From positions 1-64,000 of the forward strand of contig CAMJKP010000003.1 in NCBI GenBank assembly GCA_946406435.1: a DNA stretch of 64,000 bases, in the 5' to 3' direction. Origin of the DNA: an uncultured Prevotellaceae bacterium. GTDB taxonomy: Bacteria; Bacteroidota; Bacteroidia; Bacteroidales; Bacteroidaceae. The notes under the pieces are model-generated. The model saw nothing but the letters and a program-made list of their open reading frames with translations, did not search any database and was not told the DNA's origin. Positions 53,966-64,000 of the stretch are shown here, one piece after another. Made by a program: the position numbers and the translations under genes. Positions within the stretch are counted from its first letter, which is position 1. Each line of letters opens with the position of its first letter.

Positions 53966-55987
53966 GTGCGCGCATACATTATTATATTAATATCACTATT
54001 TCCAGTTCTTTCCATGGCACAAGAAAAAGTATGGGAAGATTATTTCCATGAGATATATGCCATGGAAGAGATTGACGAGACTTCAATTGAAAATGATTAC
54101 GAGCACCTATGCGAACTGGAATCCTCCCCTCTGAACATTAATACGTTGAATCCTGAAGACCTGTATCTAATCCCTGGAATAAACAGAGACCAGATTGATG
54201 ATATAATAAAATACCGTGACCGATATGGGGAAATCAGAACTATTGAAGAACTTGCACTTATTGAATCAATAGACAGACCTCTCCGACTTTTCCTCAGCAA
54301 CTTTATTGTTGCAGAACCAAGAGTAAAGGATAAATGGTACACAAGACCAACACTTGATTCTATAATGAGAAAGGGACACGGAGAAATCCTTTCATATATC
54401 AACATACCATTATATGACAGAGCGGGCGACAAAAATGGCTATCTTGGATATAAATACAAATATAATATAAAGTTAACTGGAAAATTCTCTGACAACATCA
54501 GATATGGATTTTGCGGAGCACAAGATGCTGGAGAGCCTCTGTTTGCCAACAAAAACAAATGGGGAACGGATTATTATTCCTTCTATGTAAAAGTAAACAA
54601 TATCGGAAGGCTTAAAACTATTGTGCTTGGACAATATAAGATAAAATTCGGAATGGGATTAATTCAAAATAACTGTTTCGGATATGGAAAACAGATAATG
54701 CTATCTTCCATGAACAACTACGATGCAACAATAACAGGTCATTCGTCAAGATCAGACGGAGAGCATTTCTGCGGACTTGCAAACACATTCGATATAGGCA
54801 AGAAAGGCTCCATCAACAAATGTACCTTAACCTCATTCTGGTCTTATAGGAAAATAGATGCCACATTAAACAAAGACGGAAGCATTTCCACGATCTCAAC
54901 AACAGGTTATCATAGAACACCAACCGAGATGGAGAAAAAGAATAATTCCTCATCACTAGCCACAGGTGCCCATATCAACTATAAAAGAAATGGACTTTAC
55001 CTAGGAGCATCAATGGTATATAATTGGTTTGACAGACCTTTGAACCCAAATCCAAGTAACAATCCAAATTCATACAGAACTTACTATGCAAAGGGCTATG
55101 ACTTCTGGAATGCAAGTATAAACTACGGATATATTTCCGGGAAATTCACTTTTTCCGGAGAGACAGCAACTGGTTCATGCAATTCTATTGCAACAATAAA
55201 TAGCCTTGAAGCAAAAGTACACAAGGACATAACGGTTAATGCCGTTCAGCGTTTTTACTCATACAAATATAATGCAATAAATGCAAAAGCATTCAACGAT
55301 GGAGGATATACACAAAATGAAAGCGGAATATATGCAGGAATGATATGGAATGCGACTAAAAATATAACAGTAAATGCCTATTCCGACCTTTCTTATTTTC
55401 CATGGATTAAATATTACACAAATGCTTCTTCATATTCATTCGACAACAATATATCATTAAAATATAGCAAGAACAAATGGAATGTTCAAGCTAAATACAA
55501 ATTCAAAATCAGACAAAGAAACAACGATGAAAAAACTAAAATCATTAACAGATATAGCAACAAACTCAGATTTACAATTCAAAGGACATCTGACAATATA
55601 TCAACATCTACAATTATTGACCTATCAAAACTCACTTACACAGGATATAAATCGCAGGGTTATTCCATAACACAAAACTTAAGCATTCAATCAAACAAAA
55701 AAAACATTATTTATGCATTTATCTCATATTTTAATACGGACGATACGAACTCAAGTGTATATCTTTCCGAAAGGACAATTCCCGGATCATATTCCCCTTC
55801 GAATTTTTACGGAGAGGGCTTAAGATTTTCTGCAATTATCAAACAGCAGCTAACTTCCATTGTTATAGCCAATTTCAAAGTTGGTTTCACGAAATACTTT
55901 AACAAAAACTCCATTTCGTCAGGATTAAGAATGATTGAACATTCGTATCAAACAGACATAGATTTGAGCATAAAATGCAAATTTTAA
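53966..55987 (+). CDS. Secreted/outer-membrane protein with N-terminal helix-hairpin-helix region
   Basis: 'LNINTLNPEDLYLIPGINRDQIDDIIKYRDRYGEIRTIEELALI' HHH-like, followed by a beta-barrel-like region; GTG 53966 gives a plausible signal peptide (track start 53921). Confidence 0.8.
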   Translation: MRAYIIILISLFPVLSMAQEKVWEDYFHEIYAMEEIDETSIENDYEHLCELESSPLNINTLNPEDLYLIPGINRDQIDDIIKYRDRYGEIRTIEELALIESIDRPLRLFLSNFIVAEPRVKDKWYTRPTLDSIMRKGHGEILSYINIPLYDRAGDKNGYLGYKYKYNIKLTGKFSDNIRYGFCGAQDAGEPLFANKNKWGTDYYSFYVKVNNIGRLKTIVLGQYKIKFGMGLIQNNCFGYGKQIMLSSMNNYDATITGHSSRSDGEHFCGLANTFDIGKKGSINKCTLTSFWSYRKIDATLNKDGSISTISTTGYHRTPTEMEKKNNSSSLATGAHINYKRNGLYLGASMVYNWFDRPLNPNPSNNPNSYRTYYAKGYDFWNASINYGYISGKFTFSGETATGSCNSIATINSLEAKVHKDITVNAVQRFYSYKYNAINAKAFNDGGYTQNESGIYAGMIWNATKNITVNAYSDLSYFPWIKYYTNASSYSFDNNISLKYSKNKWNVQAKYKFKIRQRNNDEKTKIINRYSNKLRFTIQRTSDNISTSTIIDLSKLTYTGYKSQGYSITQNLSIQSNKKNIIYAFISYFNTDDTNSSVYLSERTIPGSYSPSNFYGEGLRFSAIIKQQLTSIVIANFKVGFTKYFNKNSISSGLRMIEHSYQTDIDLSIKCKF

Positions 55988-56174
55988 CATAAAAAAAGGG
56001 CATTTTTGAGGAAAAATATGATAAAAGTCACTTTTTTTGCGCTTTTTTGACGAAAAAATGCAAGAATATTTTGTTGTTTAGCAAAAATATATTACTTTTG
56101 CAACAAATATCTAGATGATGGAAACAGCACTCTAGAGCTAATTGCATGATATAAACATTAAAATCATAAACGAA

Positions 56175-57338
56175 ATGAAAAAGTTTTTCTTAATGCTTGC
56201 TGTTGCAGCATCAGCTATGTCTGCATCAGCGCAGGAACCAAAGAGCGGCTTTGCTGACGCTAAGTTCTGGGACAACTGGTACCTTGGTGCTAACCTCGGT
56301 GTTATGTCCAAGGCTACAGATCAGGCTGTTTTGAAGAATCTGAACCCTGAGTTCGGTATCCGCTTCGGTAAATGGTTCACTCCAAGTGTAGGTCTCTCTG
56401 CAGAGGGTAATTTCCTTTTCGGAAACAAAACACGTGGTCAACAGTTTACCGATCCATCACTCTTCCATGCAGCTAAGGTTCATCTGCTCGGTACTATCAA
56501 CTTCTCAAATGCATTTGGCGGCTACACAGGTTCACCTCGTCCATTTGAAGTTATCGGTCTTGCAGGTATCGGTTTCATCCACAATTTCGGAACAAAGACA
56601 GAAAATTGGACATCTATTGACCTTAACATGCTGAGTTCAAAGTTCGGTCTTGACTTCGCTTGGAATTTCGGTAGTGAAAAGGAATGGCAGTTCTATGTTG
56701 AGCCTGCTCTTACATACGCACTTGGTGGCGCAGCCCCAAAGCAGAAGATTCAGTACAATTCCAACTTTGCAAATCTTGAGTTGAATGTTGGTATCAACTA
56801 CTACTTCAAGACAAGCAATGGAACTCACCACTTCCTCAACATCACAGAGTGTGACCAGCGTGAGATTGATGCTCTGAACAACACAATCAACGACCTCCGC
56901 AATAAGAATGCTGCAGATCAGGCTAAGATTGCTCAGCTTCAGGCAGAGATTGCACGTCTCACAAAGGCTCTCAGAGACTGCGAGAACAAGCCAGTTCCAG
57001 AACCACCATTCGAGGCTCCTACAATCCCATCTGTATTCTACAATGTTAACAAGTCTCTCATCACAAAGCAGCAGGCTGAGAACGTTGCAGTTGCAGCACA
57101 GATTCTTAAGAACCACCCAGAGCTCAAGCTCAACATCAAGGGTTATGCTTCACCAGAGGGTAATGCTAAGAAGAATCAGGCACTCTCTGTTCGCCGTGCT
57201 AACGCAGTTAAGGATCTCCTCGTTAAGAAGTATGGTATTGACGAGAGCCGTATCACAGCTGAGGGTTGCGGTACTACAAAGGACAAGTATGAGACTTACG
57301 AGAACAACCGCGTAGCTATGCTGTTCTTCGAGAAGTAA
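56175..57338 (+). CDS. OmpA family outer membrane protein
   Basis: Signal peptide, beta-barrel, then 'LKLNIKGYASPEGNAKKNQALSVRRANAVKDLLVKKYGIDESRI'. Confidence 0.92.
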   Translation: MKKFFLMLAVAASAMSASAQEPKSGFADAKFWDNWYLGANLGVMSKATDQAVLKNLNPEFGIRFGKWFTPSVGLSAEGNFLFGNKTRGQQFTDPSLFHAAKVHLLGTINFSNAFGGYTGSPRPFEVIGLAGIGFIHNFGTKTENWTSIDLNMLSSKFGLDFAWNFGSEKEWQFYVEPALTYALGGAAPKQKIQYNSNFANLELNVGINYYFKTSNGTHHFLNITECDQREIDALNNTINDLRNKNAADQAKIAQLQAEIARLTKALRDCENKPVPEPPFEAPTIPSVFYNVNKSLITKQQAENVAVAAQILKNHPELKLNIKGYASPEGNAKKNQALSVRRANAVKDLLVKKYGIDESRITAEGCGTTKDKYETYENNRVAMLFFEK

Positions 57339-57357
57339 TTAAAACTCAACTAAATAG

Positions 57358-57393
57358 AAAAAGCTCCATCCTTATATAGGGTGGAGCTTTTTT
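57358..57393 (+). terminator. Hairpin terminator
   Basis: aaagctccatccttatatagggtggagctttttttt. Confidence 0.85.
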
Positions 57394-57459
57394 TTCGTGC
57401 TCTTCTGTAATAAAACATACACATTTGTAATAAAAAAAGATATTTATCGTTATATTAAA

Positions 57460-58404
57460 GTGAAAACAAAAAGAATAGTGATAATTATCCTCATAGCCTT
57501 GGCGCTGGTCCCAACAAAAGTCAGAGCCCAATATGACGTATATTTTTCTCACTATTTCGACATGCAGACATCTTTCAATCCTGCTGCATCAGGATTGTTT
57601 GACAAGCTGAACATCAACGCATCATATGCGATGAGTATGGTAGGTTTTGAAAACAGCCCGAAAACAGCATACGTGTCAGCAGATATGCCGTTCAACGCTT
57701 TTAACACGAGGAATGGCGTAGGTGTCAGTTTCATGAACGACAAGAAAGGTCTGTTTTCAAGACAGCAGATAAACGCTCAATACAGCTACCAGAGGAAGTT
57801 CTGGGACGGACGTCTGGCAATAGGAGTTCAGGCAGGACTATTAAGCGAATCTTTTGACGGGTCAAAGGTTGACATAGAGGACACCACAGACCCAGCATTC
57901 AGTAAGAGCGACGTAAAAGGCAACTCCATAGATTTTGGTTTCGGGCTTCATTACAGCAACGACCAATGGTATGTGGGAGTATCTGCACAACACCTGACAT
58001 CCCCCACGGTGGAACTTGGCGAGACGAATGAAATAAACATAGATCCAACGCTATATGCTACTGGCGGATATACCTTCAAAATGAACAATCCGCTTTTCTC
58101 TGTAGCAACTTCAGCATTTGTCGCAACAGACCTTGTTGGATACAAAGGAGAACTTTCTGCACGTCTGATTTACATATACGAAGGCAGAACTATGAGTGCA
58201 GGATTAGGATATAGTCCCAAGAACTCCACCACAATATATCTTGCAGGAAGTTTCCACGGTATAATGTTAGGCTATAGTTACGACATCTACACAAGCGGTA
58301 TCAATTTCGAGAACGGTTCCCACGAACTTTTCATCGGATACCAGACTGATATAAACTTCATGCCAAAAGGAAAGAACAGGCATCAAAGTGTAAGACATCT
58401 CTAA
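57460..58404 (+). CDS. porP: PorP/SprF family type IX secretion membrane protein
   Basis: 'QYDVYFSHYFDMQTSFNPAASGLFDKLNINASYAMSMVGFENSPKTAYVSADMPF'; GTG 57460 gives a signal peptide. Confidence 0.9.
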   Translation: MKTKRIVIIILIALALVPTKVRAQYDVYFSHYFDMQTSFNPAASGLFDKLNINASYAMSMVGFENSPKTAYVSADMPFNAFNTRNGVGVSFMNDKKGLFSRQQINAQYSYQRKFWDGRLAIGVQAGLLSESFDGSKVDIEDTTDPAFSKSDVKGNSIDFGFGLHYSNDQWYVGVSAQHLTSPTVELGETNEINIDPTLYATGGYTFKMNNPLFSVATSAFVATDLVGYKGELSARLIYIYEGRTMSAGLGYSPKNSTTIYLAGSFHGIMLGYSYDIYTSGINFENGSHELFIGYQTDINFMPKGKNRHQSVRHL

Positions 58405-58407
58405 TAA

Positions 58408-59871
58408 ATGAATATGAAGATAAAAAACATTATATTCACTCTTGCGATAACCAATGCGGTTTTCCTTCTTTCATCTTGCTTCGGAGGTAAGATGACATCC
58501 TCTATGTCTGGAGGAGAGGTGACAGGTGTTGGCAACGGACGAGGATTTACCGAGCCTACTCCTTACGGAATGACCATGGTAAATCGCGGTTCCTTGAGGA
58601 TGGGTATCGACAGCAACGATTCTCTATGGGGTAATGTTGCTCCGGTAAAAGATATAAGTGTTGACGGATTCTGGATGGACGAGACTGAGGTCACCAATTC
58701 AAAATACCGTCAGTTTGTGATGTGGGTACGCGACAGTATTCTCCGTACTCGTCTTGCAGATCCTGCATATGGTGGTGATGAAACCTACCTTATTACAGAA
58801 GACCAGAACCACGACCCTATTCCTCCAAGAATCAATTGGAAGAAGCCGTTGCCTCGCAAGCCAAATGAGGATCAGCAACGCGCATACGAGAGCCTCTACA
58901 TCACAAATCCTGTAACAGGAGAAAAACTCATAGATGCCTCACAGCTCATATATCGTTATGAGATCTACGACTATACGACAGCTGCCCTTCGTCGCAATCG
59001 TATTAAGCCAGAAGAAAGAAACCTCAATACTGATATAACCGTAAATCCTGACGAAATCGTAATGATCACAAAGGATACAGCATATATCAACGATGAAGGA
59101 AAGATAATTAGAGAATCCATCAATCGTCCTCTATCCGGACCTTGGGACTTCCTTAACACGTACATCGTCAACATCTATCCTGATACGACATGCTGGGTGA
59201 ACGATTTTCCGAACTCAGACAACGAGATGTATCTTCGCAATTACTTCAGTAACCCAACATACAACGACTATCCTGTTGTCGGCGTAACATGGGAACAAGC
59301 AAATGCTTTCTGCGCTTGGCGTACAGACTTCCTCCTCAAAGGACTTTCCGGACAGGCAAAATACATCCAGCGCTATCGTCTTCCTTCTGAAGCCGAATGG
59401 GAATATGCAGCACGTGGAAAGGATGGAACGGAGTTCCCTTGGGAAAATCCTGACGTAAAGAACGGAGATGGCTGTTTCTACGCGAATTTCAAGCCTGACA
59501 GAGGAAACTACACCAAGGATGGTAATCTGATCACATCCAAGACTGGTATATACTCTCCTAACAGCCACGGCCTTTATGATATGGCTGGAAATGTTGCAGA
59601 ATGGACTTCTACCATATATACAGAAGCAGGTGTAGAGGCGATGAACGACCTCAACCCTAAGTTGGAATATAATGCTGCAACCGAAGACCCATACAGGCTA
59701 AAGAAAAAAAGTGTCAGAGGCGGCTCATGGAAAGACCCTGAGAGTTTCATCCGCTCAGCATGGCGTTCTTGGGAATATCAGAATCAGCCAAGGGCATATA
59801 TCGGATTCCGTTGTGTTCGCTCATTAGCAAGTCCTGCAAGTCAGAATGGCAAAGGCAAAAAGAAAAGATAA
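58408..59871 (+). CDS. gldK: T9SS lipoprotein GldK/PorK (FGE-sulfatase fold)
   Basis: Lipobox 'LLSSC'; 'DISVDGFWMDETEVTNSKYRQF', 'VRGGSWKDPESFIRSAWR'; gene order. Confidence 0.92.
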   Translation: MNMKIKNIIFTLAITNAVFLLSSCFGGKMTSSMSGGEVTGVGNGRGFTEPTPYGMTMVNRGSLRMGIDSNDSLWGNVAPVKDISVDGFWMDETEVTNSKYRQFVMWVRDSILRTRLADPAYGGDETYLITEDQNHDPIPPRINWKKPLPRKPNEDQQRAYESLYITNPVTGEKLIDASQLIYRYEIYDYTTAALRRNRIKPEERNLNTDITVNPDEIVMITKDTAYINDEGKIIRESINRPLSGPWDFLNTYIVNIYPDTTCWVNDFPNSDNEMYLRNYFSNPTYNDYPVVGVTWEQANAFCAWRTDFLLKGLSGQAKYIQRYRLPSEAEWEYAARGKDGTEFPWENPDVKNGDGCFYANFKPDRGNYTKDGNLITSKTGIYSPNSHGLYDMAGNVAEWTSTIYTEAGVEAMNDLNPKLEYNAATEDPYRLKKKSVRGGSWKDPESFIRSAWRSWEYQNQPRAYIGFRCVRSLASPASQNGKGKKKR

Positions 59872-59882
59872 ACAAACTCATT

Positions 59883-60812
59883 ATGACAAAATATAGCAAA
59901 TATAACATAGTATATAGGCTTCAGAAATGGATGGATAGCGTTTCTGGTCAAACCTTTATGAACTACGCATATTCATGGGGTGCAGCCATCGTTATCCTCG
60001 GAACCCTATTCAAGCTCACACACCTTCCAGGCGCAAACGCCATGCTTTTCATAGGTATGGGAACTGAGGTGTTCGTATTCTTCATTTCTGCCTTTGACCG
60101 TCCATTTGACAAGACTCAAGAAGGCCGCAACCTTGCAACAGATACAGAACTTGCTGCTGCACTTGCAGCTCAAGAGGCATTAGAAAACGGTATTGAGCCA
60201 ACCTCTGGAAATGCTGTCCCCGAGAATATTGCGGCTATTGCAGCCACATCAGGTAATACAGGCACATCTCCTGCTTCACAAATATCTGGTGGAACTATCA
60301 TTATCGGAGGTGGTACAATCGGAGGAGGTACAGTTTCACCATACGCACCTAAGCAAACCTCTGTCGCTCAACAAACATCTGACTCTCAGCCATCTTCTGA
60401 GGCAATATCATTTGCTCCAAGCGGTTCAGAAAAACAGCCAGAAACAGAAGCTTCTGCTCCTCAGATTGGAACACCTGCACCTGCTGTTACTCCTGAGACA
60501 GCTCAGGCTATGGAACAGGCTACCTCAACATACGTTGACCGCCTCAACGAGCTTAACGAACTCCTTCTCAAGATTGGAGCTGTTAGCGAGCGCCTCTCTA
60601 TCGACTCTCAGGAAATGGAAAACCTCAACCGTACCCTTACAGGTATTGCACGTGTCTATGAGATGCAGCTCAAGGCTGCTTCTCAGCAGATTACAACCCA
60701 AGACGAGATTAATGCGGAGACACGCAAGATGGCAGATGAGATCAAGGAGCTTAATGCTGTATATGCTCGCATGATCGACGCTATGACTGTAAATATCCCA
60801 AAGCAGCAATAA
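59883..60812 (+). CDS. gldL: T9SS inner membrane protein GldL/PorL
   Basis: 'MNYAYSWGAAIVILGTLFKLTHLPGANAMLFIGMGTEVFVFFISAFDRP'; track start 59760 overlaps gldK, ATG 59883 preferred. Confidence 0.93.
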   Translation: MTKYSKYNIVYRLQKWMDSVSGQTFMNYAYSWGAAIVILGTLFKLTHLPGANAMLFIGMGTEVFVFFISAFDRPFDKTQEGRNLATDTELAAALAAQEALENGIEPTSGNAVPENIAAIAATSGNTGTSPASQISGGTIIIGGGTIGGGTVSPYAPKQTSVAQQTSDSQPSSEAISFAPSGSEKQPETEASAPQIGTPAPAVTPETAQAMEQATSTYVDRLNELNELLLKIGAVSERLSIDSQEMENLNRTLTGIARVYEMQLKAASQQITTQDEINAETRKMADEIKELNAVYARMIDAMTVNIPKQQ

Positions 60813-60844
60813 AAGAACAAAAATAGTCAAATACAAATTAGACT

Positions 60845-62395
60845 GTGGCAATAAAGAAGAAACCGGTTTCTCCACGCCAGAAGATGATCAACCTGATGTA
60901 TGTGGTCCTTATGGCTATGCTGGCGATGAATATCTCCAGCGAGGTGCTTGATGGCTTCAGCATCGTAGATGCAAGTCTGATGCAATCAACGGCAAATACG
61001 GAGAAACAGAACACCACAATATACGACGACTTTGAGACACAACTCAAGGCTAACCCTCAGAAAGTACGTGAATGGTTTGATAAGGCAACCCTCGTCAAGC
61101 GAATGAGTGATTCCCTATATAACTACGCACAACAGCTGAAGGTTGCAATCGTCAAGGATGCTGACGGCTCAGATGGTGATGTCAACAATATCGAAAGAGT
61201 TGACGACCTCGAAGCTGCAAACCACGTAATGCTTGCCCCAGGTACAGGACAGGGTGCAAAGCTTCGCAAGGCAATAGACAACTATCGTGAGCAGATGCTA
61301 ACTATGATAACCGACGAAGATAAGCGTAAAGTCATAGCAAGCAATCTCACGACAAAGATAACAGGACGCAGAAACCCTCTCTACAAGAACTGGGAGGAGT
61401 ATATGTTTGAAGGTATGCCTGTTGCAGCAGCCATCACTATGCTATCTAAGCTCCAGAGTGATATCCGATATGCCGAGGGTGAGGTACTTCACAATCTCGT
61501 AAGCAATATCGACGTTAAGGATATCCGCGTAAACAAGCTCTCTGCTTTCGTCATCCCTAATGCACAGACAGTCGTAAGAGGCGATAAGTTCTCCGCAAAG
61601 ATTGTAATGGCGGCTGTAGATACGACCCAGCAGCCTCAGATATTCATAGGCGGTAAAGAGGTAAACCTTACCAATAGCACATACGAGTTTGTTGCAGGCA
61701 AGACAGGTGATTTCACCCTTTCCGGTTATATGACCGTACAGAATGGCGGAGGCGAGATTATCCGTCGCGACTTTGAGCAGAAATATACAGTCGTAGATCC
61801 ATCTGCAACCGTATCTGCCACTATGATGAACGTACTCTATGCAGGTTACTCAAACCCTGTAAGTGTCTCAATACCAGGAGTACCACTTAACAAGGTGAGC
61901 GCAACCATGACAGGTGGTTCATTCACTCCAGTAGGTCCGGGTAAGTATATCGCCCGTCCTTCTGCTGTAGGAAAGGACGTAACAATCTCAGTTTCAAGCT
62001 TGCAGACAGGGAAGCCAGTTCACATGGGTAACTTCACTTTCCGCGTCCGTAAGCTTCCTGACCCAACGCCATATATCCTCGTAGGCGACAACCGCTTCAA
62101 AGGTGGTGGTCTTGCAAAGGCTTCACTCCTTGGCGCAACAGGCATCAAGGCTGCTATTGACGACGGACTTCTCGACATAGAATTCAAGGTGTCAGGTTTT
62201 GAGGCTGTCTTCTTCGATAATATGGGTAATGCTGTTCCTATCGTGAGCGAGGGAGCTTCATTCTCAGGCCGACAGATGGACACATTCCGCAAGCTGTCAC
62301 GCTCAAAGCGCTTCTACATCTCAAAGGTAAAAGCGACAGGTCCTGACGGAATTTTACGCACACTACCAACCTCTATGGAGGTAATAATCAAATAA
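60845..62395 (+). CDS. gldM: T9SS protein GldM/PorM
   Basis: 'PRQKMINLMYVVLMAMLAMNISSEVLDGFSIVDASL'. Confidence 0.94.
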   Translation: MAIKKKPVSPRQKMINLMYVVLMAMLAMNISSEVLDGFSIVDASLMQSTANTEKQNTTIYDDFETQLKANPQKVREWFDKATLVKRMSDSLYNYAQQLKVAIVKDADGSDGDVNNIERVDDLEAANHVMLAPGTGQGAKLRKAIDNYREQMLTMITDEDKRKVIASNLTTKITGRRNPLYKNWEEYMFEGMPVAAAITMLSKLQSDIRYAEGEVLHNLVSNIDVKDIRVNKLSAFVIPNAQTVVRGDKFSAKIVMAAVDTTQQPQIFIGGKEVNLTNSTYEFVAGKTGDFTLSGYMTVQNGGGEIIRRDFEQKYTVVDPSATVSATMMNVLYAGYSNPVSVSIPGVPLNKVSATMTGGSFTPVGPGKYIARPSAVGKDVTISVSSLQTGKPVHMGNFTFRVRKLPDPTPYILVGDNRFKGGGLAKASLLGATGIKAAIDDGLLDIEFKVSGFEAVFFDNMGNAVPIVSEGASFSGRQMDTFRKLSRSKRFYISKVKATGPDGILRTLPTSMEVIIK

Positions 62396-63486
62396 TGTGT
62401 ATGAAAAAGAATATGACATATAGGAGATTATGGGCAGCAACACTTCTTGTTGTCCTCTCTCTCATTACTTCTACCACCTTTGCCCAACCAGCAGCACGAC
62501 GCGCTCAGCAGGCTCAGAAAGCACAGGCGAAGAGTAATGCCAACAATATGACAGAACGCGCGAAAATCGCATTTCCTACCCAGCAGAAGATGCCAGAGGA
62601 TGTGGTTTGGCGTCGCGACCTATATCGTCTGCTCGACCTTACAAAAGACGAGAATGGAGGACTGTACTATCCTGTTGAGCCTGTAGGTTCGCAGATGAAT
62701 CTCTTCACATACCTCTTCAAGCTCATGCTTTCCGGCCAGATAACTGCATATAAGTATAACCTGAACGGAAATGAGTCTTTCACTCCTGATGCAAAAATTA
62801 AGCCTTTGGAGTTCCTCGACAACTACAGCATCTATTACGAGAAGAAAGACGGCAGACTCAAAATCGACAATTCCGACATCCCAAGTGCTGAGGTGAAGTC
62901 TTACTACATCAAGGAGTCATCCTACTACGACCAATATACGGCGACCTACCATACAAAGGTAGTAGCCCTCTGCCCAATCATGACTCGCGAGGATGATTTC
63001 GGAGGTCAGGCAAACACCTACCCTCTCTTCTGGGTAAAGTATGATGACATCGCCCCATTCCTCTCAAAGCAGATGATTATGACGAGCAATATCAATAATG
63101 CTGCTATGATGAGTATTGACGACTTCTTTGTAAAGACCAAATACAAGGGAGAAATCTACAAGACAAACAACATGCTGGGCCAGACTCTCGATCAAATCGT
63201 TGCTTCTGCAGACTCCACAAATCAGGAAGCAGCAAAAAAGAAAGAGCAGCAAAAAATAGAATCCCAGATGAAGACATTTGAGAAGAGCATCTGGGGTAAT
63301 CAGGCTCGAAAGGACTCACTCGACAGCATAGCAAAAGTCGATAAAAACGGAAAGAAGAAGGCTAAAAAGACAACTCGCCGCTCATCTACCTCATCTTCAG
63401 AGGTTAAGAGTACAAAGACGAAATCAAAGTCTTCTGCCGTTTCTGCAGGTTCTGCACGAGTAAGCGTTCGTCGTCAACGTCACTAA
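62395..63486 (+). CDS. gldN: T9SS protein GldN/PorN
   Basis: 'DVVWRRDLYRLLDLTKDENGGLYYPVEPVGSQMNLFTYLFKLML'; position after gldM. Confidence 0.93.
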   Translation: MCMKKNMTYRRLWAATLLVVLSLITSTTFAQPAARRAQQAQKAQAKSNANNMTERAKIAFPTQQKMPEDVVWRRDLYRLLDLTKDENGGLYYPVEPVGSQMNLFTYLFKLMLSGQITAYKYNLNGNESFTPDAKIKPLEFLDNYSIYYEKKDGRLKIDNSDIPSAEVKSYYIKESSYYDQYTATYHTKVVALCPIMTREDDFGGQANTYPLFWVKYDDIAPFLSKQMIMTSNINNAAMMSIDDFFVKTKYKGEIYKTNNMLGQTLDQIVASADSTNQEAAKKKEQQKIESQMKTFEKSIWGNQARKDSLDSIAKVDKNGKKKAKKTTRRSSTSSSEVKSTKTKSKSSAVSAGSARVSVRRQRH

Positions 63487-63493
63487 ATATCCT

Positions 63494-63556
63494 TAACGCA
63501 AAGTCGCAGAGTCGCAAGGTTTTATCCTCTCTGCGTCTTTGCGACTTTGCGTTTTT
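63494..63556. repeat. Dispersed palindromic repeat (copy 2 of 2, inverted relative to 33493-33557)
   Basis: aacgcaaagtcgcagagtcgcaaggttttatcctctctgcgtctttgcgactttgcgttttt. Confidence 0.85.
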
Positions 63557-63584
63557 ATTAATAAGATTACCAACAATTACAATT

Positions 63585-64000
63585 ATGAAAAGAACATTAC
63601 TTGCAATATTAGCCACGATTCTGCTCGCGCTTCCTTCAAGTGCGCAGATAAAATTCGGTATTCAGGGTGGCTTGAACATTAACAAATTCAGCATGGATAC
63701 CAAGGTCATAGAGTCTGGAAATCAGGCTGGTTTCTATATCGGGCCAACATTCCTTATAGGCTTACCAATCTTCGATGCTGAGGTAGCCGGCATCTACGAT
63801 GTACGTAGGGGTGAGGTTGATGGTGAGAGCATAACCGAACAGAACGCCAACGTTCAAATAAATATCCGCAAGGGATTTGACATCAACGACAACAGTCAGA
63901 TTTTCGTATTTGCCGGTCCACAATACTCTTTCAATATTGATGCTGATGGTATCGACGAGGTATCTGATTGCGTAAAAGACTGGCGTTGGAAGAATAGCGA
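63585..64000 (+). CDS. Outer membrane beta-barrel protein (PorT-like), C-terminus off the window edge
   Basis: MKRTLLAILATILLALPSSAQIKFGIQGGLNINKFSMD...; open to window end, absent from the ORF track. Confidence 0.8.
   Translation, partial: MKRTLLAILATILLALPSSAQIKFGIQGGLNINKFSMDTKVIESGNQAGFYIGPTFLIGLPIFDAEVAGIYDVRRGEVDGESITEQNANVQINIRKGFDINDNSQIFVFAGPQYSFNIDADGIDEVSDCVKDWRWKNS

Noticed and set aside
60193-60774. 193-aa plus-strand ORF
   Set aside because: Alternate frame of gldL, Leu/Ser/Gln-biased.

Overview
Bacteroidales-type (Prevotella-like) chromosomal window, read by eye with no database searches. (1) 1-~5,545: right end of an integrative element (tyrosine integrase, HTH/excisionase-like proteins, a membrane protein) whose boundary appears to lie inside a truncated BspA-like LRR gene. 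(2) 5.9-11.4 kb: a long imperfect inverted repeat with divergent promoters, a receiver-PPDK_N fusion, a glycine-zipper lipoprotein and a GxxExxY protein. (3) 11.6-27.2 kb: envelope and surface-glycan block (tandem LytM protein, kdsD, licD, and a minus-strand operon with EptA-like sulfatase, two acyltransferases, UbiA-type prenyl-P phosphoribosyltransferase, HAD phosphatase, two paralogous polytopic proteins, three glycosyltransferases and a flippase). (4) 27-33.5 kb: housekeeping genes (purT, cytidylate-kinase-like, MATE, xseA/B, ilvE). (5) 34-39 kb: two secreted proteins with matching C-terminal tails, each followed by a short 'MKKxxYIxP' peptide gene. (6) 39-53.7 kb: trmB, topB, OMP, Mrp ATPase, alpha-2-macroglobulin-like protein with an embedded SusC-signature-like segment, DUF1573, meaB, ispH, cmk. 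(7) 54-64 kb: HHH/OMP protein, OmpA, and a type IX secretion cluster (porP-gldK-gldL-gldM-gldN). The strongest unexplained signals are dispersed intergenic arrays with strict 11-bp periodicity, 7-bp-period arrays (one inside a CDS), a 10-bp-period operator-like array upstream of a four-HTH protein, and the cargo/peptide gene pairs.
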